From NCBI RefSeq assembly GCF_001590685.1, contig NZ_CP014616.1, positions 2,541,001 to 2,605,000 on the forward strand: 64,000 bases of DNA, read 5' to 3'. Below the pieces are notes generated by a model, which was given only the letters and a program-made list of their open reading frames with translations, ran no database searches and was not told where the DNA came from. The stretch comes from Sporosarcina psychrophila (GTDB taxonomy: Bacteria > Bacillota > Bacilli > Bacillales_A > Planococcaceae). A program made the position numbers and the translations under genes. Below are positions 46,634 to 55,669 of the stretch, one piece after another (within the stretch, counting starts at the first letter, position 1; each line of letters opens with the position of its first letter).

Positions 46634-47209
46634 ATGGATGATTTTCACACACTTATGAGCTTATACGGACAGATTGAAACGGAAGTGATTAACATCACAC
46701 GCAGCTACCAATCCACAAAACAAATTATCGAATTTACACGCAGACTAGCACCTAACGGCGAACGGATTATCCCTTTCGAACGCGACGGCGAGCTACCCGC
46801 GCTGACACAATTGCTCGATCACACAGAACTCCACCGCAACATCGCATCAAAAGTCGTGGATTTACGAGATCTTGGCTATCATACTATTGCCATAATATGC
46901 AAATCAGCTAAGGATAGTTAAAGTGCATATGAAGCCCTGTCTAACATTAATGAAATTATGCTCTTGAAGAACGGCTCCATTGAATATGAAAAAGGAGTTA
47001 TTGTCATACCGTCGTATTTATCCAAAGGTATCGAATTCGACGCTGTCATCATTTATGACGCATCTGAGCTAGTATATGGTGATGAGACCCTGCGTAGAGT
47101 TTTTTACACAGCCTGCACCAGGGCTATGCATTTTTTACAGCTATACAGTGTAGGTAAACCGAGCCCATTCTTGCGAAACGTTTTGCAAGAAAATTTTATC
47201 CAAGCTTGA
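46634..47209 (+). pseudogene. helD: Decayed C-terminal piece of a HelD/UvrD-like helicase
   Basis: One frame, with TAA at 46919-46921, gives two parts. First part: RSYQSTKQIIEFTRRLAPNG and ERIIPFERDGELPAL. Second part: GVIVIPSYLSKGIEFDAVII and RRVFYTACTRAMHFLQLYS, the last helicase motifs of the HelD RNA polymerase-recycling ATPase. The N-terminal two thirds, including Walker A, are absent. Clearly a remnant. Confidence 0.85.
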
Positions 47210-47261
47210 ATTAGTCGTAATTTTAACGATAAACACTTTGGGCAATTAACAGCCCCACAAC

Positions 47262-47408
47262 TTAATTGCCGAATTTAAAAATGTACATTTTCTCGTCTTC
47301 AAGGGTAACCTGTACATCTTCAAGATGTTCGTTCAAAAAAGCTAATCACTCATTTACATTTTCTGTTTTACCTTGTTTCACTCGATATCGCGTGTACTCA
47401 ATATTCAC
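47262..47408 (-). pseudogene. Decayed small gene, DUF6176-like
   Basis: Minus-strand frame: MNIEYTRYRVKQGKTENVNE, stop TGA (47346-47348), then LAFLNEHLEDVQVTLEDEKM, YIFKFGN and stop. I recognise the pattern of the DUF6176 family (about 100 residues), where the stop replaces a Trp and the C-terminal half is missing. Confidence 0.65.
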
Positions 47409-47627
47409 TGTGAATCTTTCCTTCCTATTAGTGGGTCCATATTAGGTTTACTATATTTTAACGGAACTAACCTTATCTCCTTCTACAACTATAAAAGTAC
47501 GCCTCTACTTATTGTAGAAACGCACTAGTTAGTTTAAGTATTATCCTGCACAATGGTATTGAGCCCATGGACTAAATTGGATCTTTAAATTTTCTGGTTT
47601 TAAAATCCATATAAAAAATGATCGGGG

Positions 47628-48401
47628 TTACTTTATATAATCAATAAAGTACGTATCATATGACTCTTTAAAAATGTATCCAAGTTTTTCAGCTAATTTA
47701 ACAGATTCATTATTGGCTCCATCCCAACTTGGATATATTTCTCTCTCTAGACAGTCTAATATCAACGCAGAGGCTGTTATTATTGCCAAGCCTTTTCTCC
47801 TATGTTGTGGATGTGTAGCAATTTCAATCTCAATTCCATCATCATAAATGCTAAATGATGTTGCTCCACATACCACTTGTCCCTCCTTCAAAATAGCAAA
47901 ACCTACACCTCGGTCTATAAAATCATCTATCGAATTAAACTGAGCTATAAAGTCTTCTGATAGCTCATGCAAAGATGGTTCTTTTGCTATCGTCGCATCT
48001 ATTTTTTTCAGTTCATATCCCTCTGGTAATGGAGTTAATAATTTCTGTATGTGGGTTTTATCAAGGTGTTCTGGGTTTTTGTTAAATTTATACCGTTGAA
48101 ACTTCTCTATTGAACCTTTATGTATTGTTTCGATACGATTTTTCCATTCTTCAGTATTAACAATAGCAAGACTATACTCCGACAGATTATATAGAAGTTC
48201 TTCCGCTATCTTTGTATTAGGATTTCCAGCAAAAAAAACAAAAATCCCCACTGTTACTTGAGCAACTGTAGGATTTTCAAGATCGTCAACCAACGCGGTT
48301 CCCATATGCCCTTGAAGACATGAAAGAATAATAGTGCTATCCATACCATCGAACATCGGGATTAGCTTTTTTCTCAAATCATTACTTAATTCATAAATCA
48401 T
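47628..48401 (-). CDS. GNAT-family acetyltransferase (long form)
   Basis: A protein of 257 residues. The C-terminal part has the GNAT core: GVGFAILKEGQVVCGATSFS, IEIEIATHPQHRRKGLA (acetyl-CoA pyrophosphate loop) and NNESVKLAEKLGY. The N-terminal 120 residues are typical for the longer GNAT_acetyltran type found in Bacillus (relatives include self-resistance enzymes such as ZmaR). Good site GAGAAGGAA. Substrate not known. Confidence 0.85.
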   Translation of the reverse strand: MIYELSNDLRKKLIPMFDGMDSTIILSCLQGHMGTALVDDLENPTVAQVTVGIFVFFAGNPNTKIAEELLYNLSEYSLAIVNTEEWKNRIETIHKGSIEKFQRYKFNKNPEHLDKTHIQKLLTPLPEGYELKKIDATIAKEPSLHELSEDFIAQFNSIDDFIDRGVGFAILKEGQVVCGATSFSIYDDGIEIEIATHPQHRRKGLAIITASALILDCLEREIYPSWDGANNESVKLAEKLGYIFKESYDTYFIDYIK

Positions 48402-48695
48402 TCAATTCCTTCTCTCTATATATAAAATATTCAATCTTTACGACAATGATATCATTAATTATTTATTTAATGTGAATCCTCTCTAACATTCATCACATTT
48501 TTCAGATAAAGATTAAGATTAAAATGAAAAAGTAATAACTTATTAAAATAAACTCGACCTTTAGTTGAACAAGAAAAAAGAGTAGCATTGCAACTCAATG
48601 ATCTACCAATAAAGCACCAATTAATAGTTCTTAATTAGATATACATTGAAATTAAATACAGTAATATGGTTCTAGAATCAAAGCTTTTAGTTTAA

Positions 48696-49469
48696 TTATC
48701 TTTTAAATCCACCTTCCGAGTGTATAATCTGACCTGTAATCCAATCTGCTTCGTCGCTCACTAGAAATTTAATCATTTTTGCTACATCTTTCGGTTCACC
48801 AATTCTACCAAAAGGGAACATCGGTTTTAATTCACTTTTTATTTCCTCTGTCATCCACCCTGTATCAGTTGGACCTGGATTTACTGCATTGACCGTTATT
48901 CCCAAAGGGGCTAGTTCGGCCGACAATGTGATAGTTAAAGCATCGACGGCTCCCTTTGTTGTTGCATATGCTAATTCACCAGGCATCGGTCCTTGAAATT
49001 GACCTGAAGTAATATTGACTATCCTTCCACCACATTTCTTATCAAAATTTTGGGCAAATTTACTACTTAATAGTGTCGTCGCACGAACATTTACCATATA
49101 ATGTTTATCTAATTCTTCGCCAGTTATATTAGAAAAATCGTTATTAGTTGAATATGCTGCGTTATTGATCAAGATATCGGGATAACCAAGTTGTTCAGAA
49201 ACTCTACTTAAAAGTTGTTCAGGAGCATCATATTGAGTTAAATCCAACTCCATACTTGATACCTTAACACCTTTTTTTATTAATTCTTCTTTTAATATCA
49301 TTGGCTCATTTAAATCAATACTCCAAGGCATTTTTTTATCATATTCTGTCCAATAGGTAAAAAATATATGATAGCCCGCTTCAGCTAACTCTTTACAAAT
49401 AGCCGCACCAATCCCTTTTAGGCGGCTTACACCTGTAACAATAGCAATTCCCCCTATTATTTGGTTCAT
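48696..49469 (-). CDS. Short-chain dehydrogenase/reductase
   Basis: A protein of 257 residues with the classical SDR motifs: a TGxxxGIG-like loop (VTGVSRLKGIGAAIC, with a short insertion), LINNAAYS, NITSG, the YATTK catalytic pair and the PGPTDTGWM segment. It oxidises or reduces an unknown substrate with NAD(P). Site TGGAGG before the ATG. Stands alone. Confidence 0.88.
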   Translation of the reverse strand: MNQIIGGIAIVTGVSRLKGIGAAICKELAEAGYHIFFTYWTEYDKKMPWSIDLNEPMILKEELIKKGVKVSSMELDLTQYDAPEQLLSRVSEQLGYPDILINNAAYSTNNDFSNITGEELDKHYMVNVRATTLLSSKFAQNFDKKCGGRIVNITSGQFQGPMPGELAYATTKGAVDALTITLSAELAPLGITVNAVNPGPTDTGWMTEEIKSELKPMFPFGRIGEPKDVAKMIKFLVSDEADWITGQIIHSEGGFKR

Positions 49470-49937
49470 TAAAACATTCCTCCATTACAATATTAAATTT
49501 AAATACATCTCTACGATTCCCCGTTAGCCATACATGTAGTGCAAAATCAGCGGTACACCTGAGAGGATGAATATGTGGGTAGAACAGGTATTGGATACTA
49601 CGTCTGACGAATAAGGTCGATTTACTATCGTACCATTGAGCCCATCCGTTAATCTTACCCCAACAACCATGGTGCATTACAAAATGTCGCATTCACACCG
49701 AGTAACCCTTATGTTTATGGGAGATTAACCCCACTCTGGTTATTACACCAGCCATGCCTTTATCCCAGGAAGAATGGGGTTGAATCCTGATTTCCTACCA
49801 TCTCAATATAATCATTCTGAAGGCTCAGCCATTTTTAATAAAAGCTTTTTCAGAGTTTCTTTTGTTATACAATTTCATAGTTTTTGAGCGTTTTATAATT
49901 CTTATGGGAGTTGAACAAGAAAAAAAAGAGACGCATG
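49470..49937. other. Gap of uncertain origin
   Basis: About 470 bp, less A+T-rich than its surroundings in the middle (49560-49790). The short frames in it look translatable but belong to no family I know (for example WLTGNRRDVFK). It may be a decayed insert. Inverted pieces such as ACCCCA...TGGGGT (49730-49786) suggest RNA structure. Confidence 0.35.
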
Positions 49938-50483
49938 TTAAACAATCGCACCCGATTGTTTAACAAAGACAAAGTGATCATCTGGGTCCCATACGTGCTG
50001 CTCATCAGCAATGTATCCACGCAACCATAGGTCTCCTTTAATGCGTCTGAGATAGAACCCTTTAGGGAAATTTTCTTCATTGTTAAGTGTCTCCGAGGAT
50101 ACTGTGATGGATCCGTTAGGGGCTTGGTGTTGCTGAGAAGATTTGCCTTCAGGTTGATCCAGATATCCGAGTCTCAGATAAGGTCCAAGCTCTAACGGAC
50201 ACAATTCTAAACCAAGGTGATTTGCTCTTTCGTAGATTTTGGTTAAAGTGTCTCCCTTCGGTAAACCAAGGTCACGTATAGTGAGCTCAACTGTCTCGAA
50301 AGAGAACGTTTTAGCAGAAGTGGTAAAATAATCATCTGTGAATAGCTTTTCTCCTAATTCATTCATCAAAATAGAATGTTGTTGCATTTTCTGCATTAGT
50401 TGCGATTTAGTAAGACCACCCACTTCTACCGTTCTTGTGATGGACAGACAATCAGGATATATTTCCTTATTTTTGATGTTCAT
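49938..50483 (-). CDS. Conserved hypothetical protein, 181 residues
   Basis: A soluble protein with LSITRTVEVGGLTKSQLMQK, RANHLGLELCPLELGPYLRL and GFYLRRIKGDLWLRGYIAD. I recall near-identical patterns as a conserved uncharacterised protein in Bacilli, sometimes mislabelled as a helicase; no helicase motif is present. Function unknown. Stand-alone gene. Confidence 0.8.
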   Translation of the reverse strand: MNIKNKEIYPDCLSITRTVEVGGLTKSQLMQKMQQHSILMNELGEKLFTDDYFTTSAKTFSFETVELTIRDLGLPKGDTLTKIYERANHLGLELCPLELGPYLRLGYLDQPEGKSSQQHQAPNGSITVSSETLNNEENFPKGFYLRRIKGDLWLRGYIADEQHVWDPDDHFVFVKQSGAIV

Positions 50484-50700
50484 TTATTGTCCCCCTTCTG
50501 AGTCTTCCATTACACATAAATATATTCCTTTAAATGGACCGATTGTTGAACACAAGTTAAACACCTAACTGTCTACGCTTAAGGGCTACTGTAACCAGAA
50601 GCCCTCCAAGACTCGCTACGAGTGAATGGCTAGTTCTTTCTCGATGGGAATCCCACCCGCTATATGATACGACCTAGGCCTGGCCGCACAAGGGAGAGCA

Positions 50701-51198
50701 TTATAATAGTCTTGCCATATAGAATTCATCAACAAATTCATCTTCAATAAATAAAGAATGTTTTTTTGTTCCCTCTATTTCAAATCCTATTTTTTTATAT
50801 AATGCTAAACCTGCTTCATTCCTAGCCACTACTGTCAGTTCTAAACGATGTATATTATGGTTAGATGCCCATTGTTCCAACTCTTTAAATAACTTTCTTC
50901 CCACTCCTTGTCCTCTATAATTCTCAACTATTCCAATAACAATATAGGCAGAGTGTTTTCTTCTTCTTGCATTACTGCCAATAGCCATCAAGTACCCCAC
51001 TAACACATTGTCAGTTTCAGCAACAAATATAGTAGAAGTCTCGTTTTCCTCGATACTCTCAATGATTTTTTCTTGTTGTTCGGGTTGAATATTTCTTTCT
51101 CCTGCTTCCCAGAGCATATATTCAGAACTTCCCTCGACTTGCTGAGTAAGATAGACAAACTTTTCTGCATCTGAAGTTTTTATTTCTCTAATTATCAT
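50701..51198 (-). CDS. GNAT-family acetyltransferase
   Basis: A protein of 165 residues. MIIREIKTSDAEKFVYLTQQ at the start; acetyl-CoA loop NYRGQGVGRKLFKELE; NEAGLALYKKIGFEIEGTKK. Similar to RimI/YhhY-like enzymes with unknown substrate. Site GGGGGAG before the ATG at 51198; a longer frame exists but lacks a site. Confidence 0.85.
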   Translation of the reverse strand: MIIREIKTSDAEKFVYLTQQVEGSSEYMLWEAGERNIQPEQQEKIIESIEENETSTIFVAETDNVLVGYLMAIGSNARRRKHSAYIVIGIVENYRGQGVGRKLFKELEQWASNHNIHRLELTVVARNEAGLALYKKIGFEIEGTKKHSLFIEDEFVDEFYMARLL

Positions 51199-51313
51199 TA
51201 CTTTTCTCCCCCTCAACAAACCATAGGTTATATAAATTCTTGCATAGGTTGCACTCCCAAGCTAATCATACCTAACTTCAACAAAAAACAGTATTCCCCT
51301 CTATTAATTGCAT

Positions 51314-51693
51314 TTACTTTGAAGAGATTAACTCGAAAGAATTAACATCTGGATCATCAAAATAGATTGCAGCATGTGCATAAGGATACTAGTGGTTGAC
51401 GTTGTTCATTAAATCCAAATGCATTACGAATAGCTATTCCTTTTTCATTCAACCAGTTCTTGTATAGTATCCTCTTTGTCTACGCGAAATGCGATATGTC
51501 GTATAGAACGGTGATAAGATACCTCAACTTTGTCACTTTCCCATTAACCAAGCCAGCTTTCTCCAGTGTCAATCCAGAAATGCGCTAATTCCCCTTGTTT
51601 ATATGCTATCTCTAACCCTAATTTCCGATAAAATAAAATTGGATTTTTCAGGTCACTTACTGGTTAATGTAATTCATATAATCCTGTTATTAA
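51314..51693 (-). pseudogene. Decayed VOC/glyoxalase-family gene
   Basis: On the minus strand the peptide runs ITGLYELH-stop-PVSDLKN, ILFYRKLGLEIAYKQGELAH, FWIDTGESWLG-stop-WES, RSIRHIAFRVDKED, then changes frame (LNEKGIAIRNAFGF) and frame again (HAAIYFDDPDVNSFELISSK). This is a complete glyoxalase/fosfomycin-resistance-like domain broken by at least two in-frame stops and two frameshifts. Confidence 0.8.
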
Positions 51694-52088
51694 CGATGAC
51701 TCCTCTTTTTCAAATATTATATTCTCGCAACAGCTTGGCGCGTTATTAAATTAATCACTACAACACAATACTTTTTCACCCATTATCTCATATTAAGTGG
51801 CTTTAGTGACTTTAGTGACTTCCGTTTTTCACCTAATTATGATTAAATGAAAGTATAACTATTATTTTCAGCTGCTCCTAGAAATAGGGGTATATTTGGG
51901 AAGTTCTAGGATTGTTATTTAACGTTCCCTTGAAAATCAGATTTTTGCATCTAACTAGTTAACACTGTAGGTACCTTGAGTTTCAGTTATTGAGCCTGCG
52001 TTCAAAGTTATAATGACAAGTCAACAAAAAGCGTAAACATGCTAATTAATCTACTAACACTGCCATAGGTTGAAGGGGGATAATCTCA
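51694..52088. other. Gap upstream of the phytoene-synthase family gene
   Basis: About 395 bp. Contains a short direct repeat (GGCTTTAGTGACTTTAGTGA near 51802-51821). Otherwise nothing recognised. Confidence 0.4.
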
Positions 52089-52919
52089 ATGAGTAATGAA
52101 GCTAAATTACAAAAAGAAGCTATGCATGTACTAAAGCTAACAAGTAGAACCTTTTATATTCCAATTAAGCTGCTCAATCCGACATTAAGAAAGACGGTCG
52201 GCTCTGCCTATTTATGTATGCGTGCGATTGATGAAATTGAAGATCACGAGGACTTAGAAGCTGAAACTAAGCAGCACTTGTTGCGTTCTACTAGTAAACT
52301 TTTACAGACAGATTTTGATGACGTAGCCTATCAACAACTCTTAAAGCCCTACGAGAATCTTTTACCAGAGGTTACGTTAAGACTGGGTGATTGGCTTTCC
52401 GTATGCCCGGAAAGTATTATTGACAAGGTTAAAGAGTCAACAAGTATTATGGCCGATGGTATGGCCCGTTGGGTAGAAAAAGACTGGGTTGTAAAAACGA
52501 AAGAAGATTTAGATGAGTATACATATTATGTAGCTGGCTTAGTTGGCATTATGTTATCTGATATATGGGAGTTGTATGACGGTACGATAACGGATCGAGA
52601 CTTAGCGATTGGCTATGGCCGAGGCTTGCAAGCTGTCAATATGCTACGCAATCAAGATGAAGATGCTGATCGCGGCGTCCGTTTTATACCCGATGGTTGG
52701 GATAGAAACGATATGTTTGCCTATGCAACAGCGAATTTGAATAAAGCAGATGAATATATAGAATCGATTGACACAAAAAACATTTTGTTGTTCTGTAAAA
52801 TTCCACTTGCCTTAGCAAAAAGCACTTTAAAAACATTAAAAAATGGTAAAGAAAAAATGTCACGTACAGAAGTAGAATCTACTGTGGACGAGATTATTAA
52901 TGATCAAAAACACGTTTAG
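52089..52919 (+). CDS. Squalene/phytoene synthase family protein
   Basis: A protein of 276 residues. The first Asp-rich motif is CMRAIDEIEDHED and the second is NMLRNQDEDADRGVRF, both needed for Mg2+ and prenyl diphosphate binding. SRTFYIPIKLLNP near the start is typical. It may condense or dephosphorylate farnesyl diphosphate, as the YisP relative in Bacillus subtilis does. No carotenoid desaturase is next to it, so a pigment role is not supported. Site GAAGGGGG before the ATG. Confidence 0.85.
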   Translation: MSNEAKLQKEAMHVLKLTSRTFYIPIKLLNPTLRKTVGSAYLCMRAIDEIEDHEDLEAETKQHLLRSTSKLLQTDFDDVAYQQLLKPYENLLPEVTLRLGDWLSVCPESIIDKVKESTSIMADGMARWVEKDWVVKTKEDLDEYTYYVAGLVGIMLSDIWELYDGTITDRDLAIGYGRGLQAVNMLRNQDEDADRGVRFIPDGWDRNDMFAYATANLNKADEYIESIDTKNILLFCKIPLALAKSTLKTLKNGKEKMSRTEVESTVDEIINDQKHV

Positions 52920-52948
52920 ATTGTTTCAGTGTTTTTAATGACTTTCGA

Positions 52949-52995
52949 AAAAAGACGACTGTACATTCGAATTTTGAATGCGCAGTCGTCTTTTT
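52949..52995 (+). terminator. Terminator of the synthase gene
   Basis: GACGACTG/CAGTCGTC stem with an inner CATTC/GAATG hairpin, A-run before and T-run after (TTTTT). Confidence 0.8.
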
Positions 52996-53050
52996 GATTA
53001 GCCATTAGGCCGAAGCCAATGAAAAAGTTCTTTTTTTATAGTAGGAACTA

Positions 53051-53176
53051 GTTGATTGTAGTGAAGAGCGGCGACTCTAGCGGGAACAGCGCGAGCTGAA
53101 GACCCCGCTAGGAACGTAGTGACGAGGAGGCTGAAGCCGAGCCCGAGGAAAGCGTCCGCTCGGAACGGAAATCAAC
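53051..53176. repeat. Dispersed REP-like element of Bacilli
   Basis: A 126-bp GC-rich element framed by GTTGATT and AATCAAC, with AGCGGCGACTCTAGCGGGAA, AAGACCCCGCTAGGAACG and GACGAGGAGGCTGAAGCCGA. It contains several paired blocks (GAGCGG/CCGCTC). The same pattern is known as a widespread intergenic repeat in Bacillaceae and Planococcaceae genomes. Confidence 0.75.
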
Positions 53177-53424
53177 GGGATTGAAGGATATCGTACTTTT
53201 TCAATGCCTTCATTAGGACACTTATGCTTTTTGAGTAAGCATTAATCTAAATACTAAATCCCCTCTTTTAAAAGCAAAGAGCATAATATACAAAAAAAAG
53301 AAATCAACCATATTATACAGCTGAGTTCTTCCTTCCATTCTTCTATCTATTTGGAAATGACAATAGGTCACGGATTTTAAAACCATAGGGAGCCATCATT
53401 GTAAACGCATTCCCTTTTATACAC

Positions 53425-54606
53425 TCACATAACAATACCAATGATAGTAGCCGAAATTACGGAGGCTAGTGTTGCACCTAATAACAGTTTTAAAGCAAAT
53501 TTCGAAACATAATGACCTTGTTTTTCACTAATTGATTTGATTGAGCCAGCAACAATACCAACAGTTCCAAAGTTTGCAAAACTAACCAAATAAACCGATA
53601 CAATTGCCACTGTTTTATCAGAAAGATTTGAAGAAATTTCACCAAAACTCAACATTGCAACAAATTCATTAGTAACAAGTTTTGTAGCCATAATTCCACC
53701 CGCTTGTACAGCTTCTGCCCATGGCACACCCATCAAGAAAGCGATTGGTGCAAAGATATAACCAATAACTGTTTGGAATGAGACTTGAAATACGCCGAGA
53801 AAAATCACATTAATTAATTCCATCAAAGCAATAAACCCTAATAGCATAGCAGCAACGGTAACTACGAGTTTAAAACCATCCATTACGCTATCTCCAACCA
53901 TTTGGAAGAAAGGAACTCTCTCATCTTCATCCACTTGAATTAATTCATCATCACTTTCTAAATCATAGGGATTAATAATATTTGCAATTATGAGTGCACT
54001 AAAAATATTTAAAACAACAGCAGTTACAACATATTTCGGCTCTAACATCGTCATATAGGCTCCAACCATTGCCATACTTACTGCACTCATCGCAGAAGTA
54101 CAAATTGTGTAAAGTCTTTTTGAAGATAAATGAGGTATTTGTCTAATAATGGTCAAAAACACTTCTGGTTGTCCAAGTATTGCAGTAGATACTGCAAAAT
54201 AGCTTTCAAGTTTACCCATTCCAGTTATTTTACTTAAAACTAAACCTAGATATTTGATAATATAAGGTAATAATTTGATATAGTTTAGTATACCTATTAG
54301 AACCGATAAGAATACTAGAGGTAATAACGCTACAAATATAAAAGATATTTCACCTTCATTCACGATACCACCAAATACAAATTGAATTCCTGTATCAGCA
54401 ATAGCTAACAGTTTCTCAAAAAACTTACCAACACTGGTAATAGCAATAAGACCTATACTAGTATTCATCATGAAATAAACTACAACGATTTGTACAGCTA
54501 ACATAATCAGAATACGTTTATATTTTATCTTTTTTCTATCATTACTAAATATAAACGCAATAAAAAAAACAAGTAATATCCCTGTTATTAAGAATAGAAA
54601 TTTCAT
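53425..54606 (-). CDS. psuT: CNT-family nucleoside transporter, likely for pseudouridine
   Basis: A membrane protein of 393 residues with many hydrophobic segments. The CNT signatures are present: STAILGQPEVFLTI, TICTSAMSAVSMAMVGAYM, GGIMATKLVTNEFVAML and SFANFGTVGIVAGSI. It should import a nucleoside with Na+ or H+. It follows psuK and psuG on the same strand, so pseudouridine is the likely substrate (inference from context; the same trio occurs in E. coli). Start ATG 54606, site AAGGGGATG. Confidence 0.85.
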   Translation of the reverse strand: MKFLFLITGILLVFFIAFIFSNDRKKIKYKRILIMLAVQIVVVYFMMNTSIGLIAITSVGKFFEKLLAIADTGIQFVFGGIVNEGEISFIFVALLPLVFLSVLIGILNYIKLLPYIIKYLGLVLSKITGMGKLESYFAVSTAILGQPEVFLTIIRQIPHLSSKRLYTICTSAMSAVSMAMVGAYMTMLEPKYVVTAVVLNIFSALIIANIINPYDLESDDELIQVDEDERVPFFQMVGDSVMDGFKLVVTVAAMLLGFIALMELINVIFLGVFQVSFQTVIGYIFAPIAFLMGVPWAEAVQAGGIMATKLVTNEFVAMLSFGEISSNLSDKTVAIVSVYLVSFANFGTVGIVAGSIKSISEKQGHYVSKFALKLLLGATLASVISATIIGIVM

Positions 54607-54624
54607 GTAAATCATCCCCTTTTA

Positions 54625-54639
54625 TGTTAGCGCTTTCAA
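54625..54639 (-). promoter_or_regulatory. cre site (CcpA) before the transporter
   Basis: TTGAAAGCGCTAACA on the minus strand matches the catabolite-response consensus WTGNAARCGNWWWCA at every position. It lies 18 bp before the transporter start and after psuG. CcpA would lower transporter expression when good sugars are available. Confidence 0.7.
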
Positions 54640-54652
54640 TTAATTGATAATA

Positions 54653-54696
54653 CTAGTTCCTTTTCATATTTTTGTAAAAATATGAAAAGGAACTAG
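54653..54696. repeat. 21-bp perfect hairpin between psuG and the transporter
   Basis: CTAGTTCCTTTTCATATTTTT is followed, after 2 bases, by its exact complement. There is no T-run on the transcribed strand. It may shield the upstream mRNA or limit read-through into the transporter. Confidence 0.65.
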
Positions 54697-54744
54697 ATGA
54701 GTGAATTTATAGTAGTAAAGATCAGCTTATCTTAAGTAATAATT

Positions 54745-55668
54745 TTATTGTTCGTTTGTTTTGCTGTTTAAATTAACTGCAATTTGAGCTCCAACTTTAG
54801 CATTGTGTTTTACTAATTCAATATTTACGTCAAGGCTTTTACCATCTGTTAATTCTTTAATTTTACCAAGTAAGAACGGTGTAGTATCTTTACCAATAAT
54901 ATTATTTTCTTCTGCTTCTTTGATTGCTTGGTCAATAATTCCATTGATATAGTCTTCATCCATAGCGAATTCTTCAGGGATTGGGTTAGCAATTACTACC
55001 CCACCTTTAAGATTTAATTCCCATTTAGTTTTCAATACATCAGCAATTACATCAATTGAATCCGTAGAGAAGTTTAATTTAAATTCACTATTTCTTGTAT
55101 AGAATGCTGGTAGACACTCCGTTTCATAGCCAAGCACCGGAACCCCTTTTGTTTCAAGGTATTCCATAGTAAGCGCTAGATCTAGGATTGATTTAGCTCC
55201 TGCACAAATTACCGCTACGTCCGTTTGAGCTAATTCTTCAAGGTCAGCTGAAACATCCATTGTAGTTTCTGCACCTTTATGAACGCCACCAATACCGCCT
55301 GTTACAAAGATTTTGATGTCCACTAATTCAGCACAAATCATTGTAGTTGCCACAGTTGTTGCACCTAGTTTTTTTGTAGCAATAATTTGTGGTAAGTCGC
55401 GTCTTGACACTTTAGCAACATCTGAACTTTTACCGAATAACTCCAACTCATCATCTGTTAAACCGATTTTGATTTTCCCATCAATAATAGCAATTGTTGC
55501 TGGAACAGCCCCGTTATCGCGAACAATTTGTTCAACCTCTCGAGCCATTTTTACGTTTTGGGGATAAGGCATCCCGTGAGAAATAATTGTAGACTCTAAT
55601 GCCACAATTGCTTTCCCTTCCTCTTTTGCCTGTTGAACCTCTTTTGATAATTCAATATACTTTTTCAT
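54745..55668 (-). CDS. psuG: Pseudouridine-5'-phosphate glycosidase
   Basis: A protein of 307 residues that splits pseudouridine phosphate into uracil and ribose 5-phosphate. [17 protein letters not shown] at the start, [29 protein letters not shown], and [10 protein letters not shown] hold the Mn2+ and catalytic lysine residues of the family. It begins 1 bp after psuK ends (TAA-A-ATG), with GGAGGAAAT inside psuK. Confidence 0.95.
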   Translation of the reverse strand: MKKYIELSKEVQQAKEEGKAIVALESTIISHGMPYPQNVKMAREVEQIVRDNGAVPATIAIIDGKIKIGLTDDELELFGKSSDVAKVSRRDLPQIIATKKLGATTVATTMICAELVDIKIFVTGGIGGVHKGAETTMDVSADLEELAQTDVAVICAGAKSILDLALTMEYLETKGVPVLGYETECLPAFYTRNSEFKLNFSTDSIDVIADVLKTKWELNLKGGVVIANPIPEEFAMDEDYINGIIDQAIKEAEENNIIGKDTTPFLLGKIKELTDGKSLDVNIELVKHNAKVGAQIAVNLNSKTNEQ

Positions 55669-55669
55669 T

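Noticed and set aside
46634..47209. Two separate small genes
   Set aside because: Both are in the same frame and together form the end of a HelD helicase, so one broken gene is the better reading.
49470..49937. Group II intron fragment
   Set aside because: A few intron-like words are present, but no reverse transcriptase piece and no domain V hairpin could be found.
52089..52919. Start of a carotenoid operon
   Set aside because: No desaturase, cyclase or other carotenoid gene follows; a terminator closes the gene directly.
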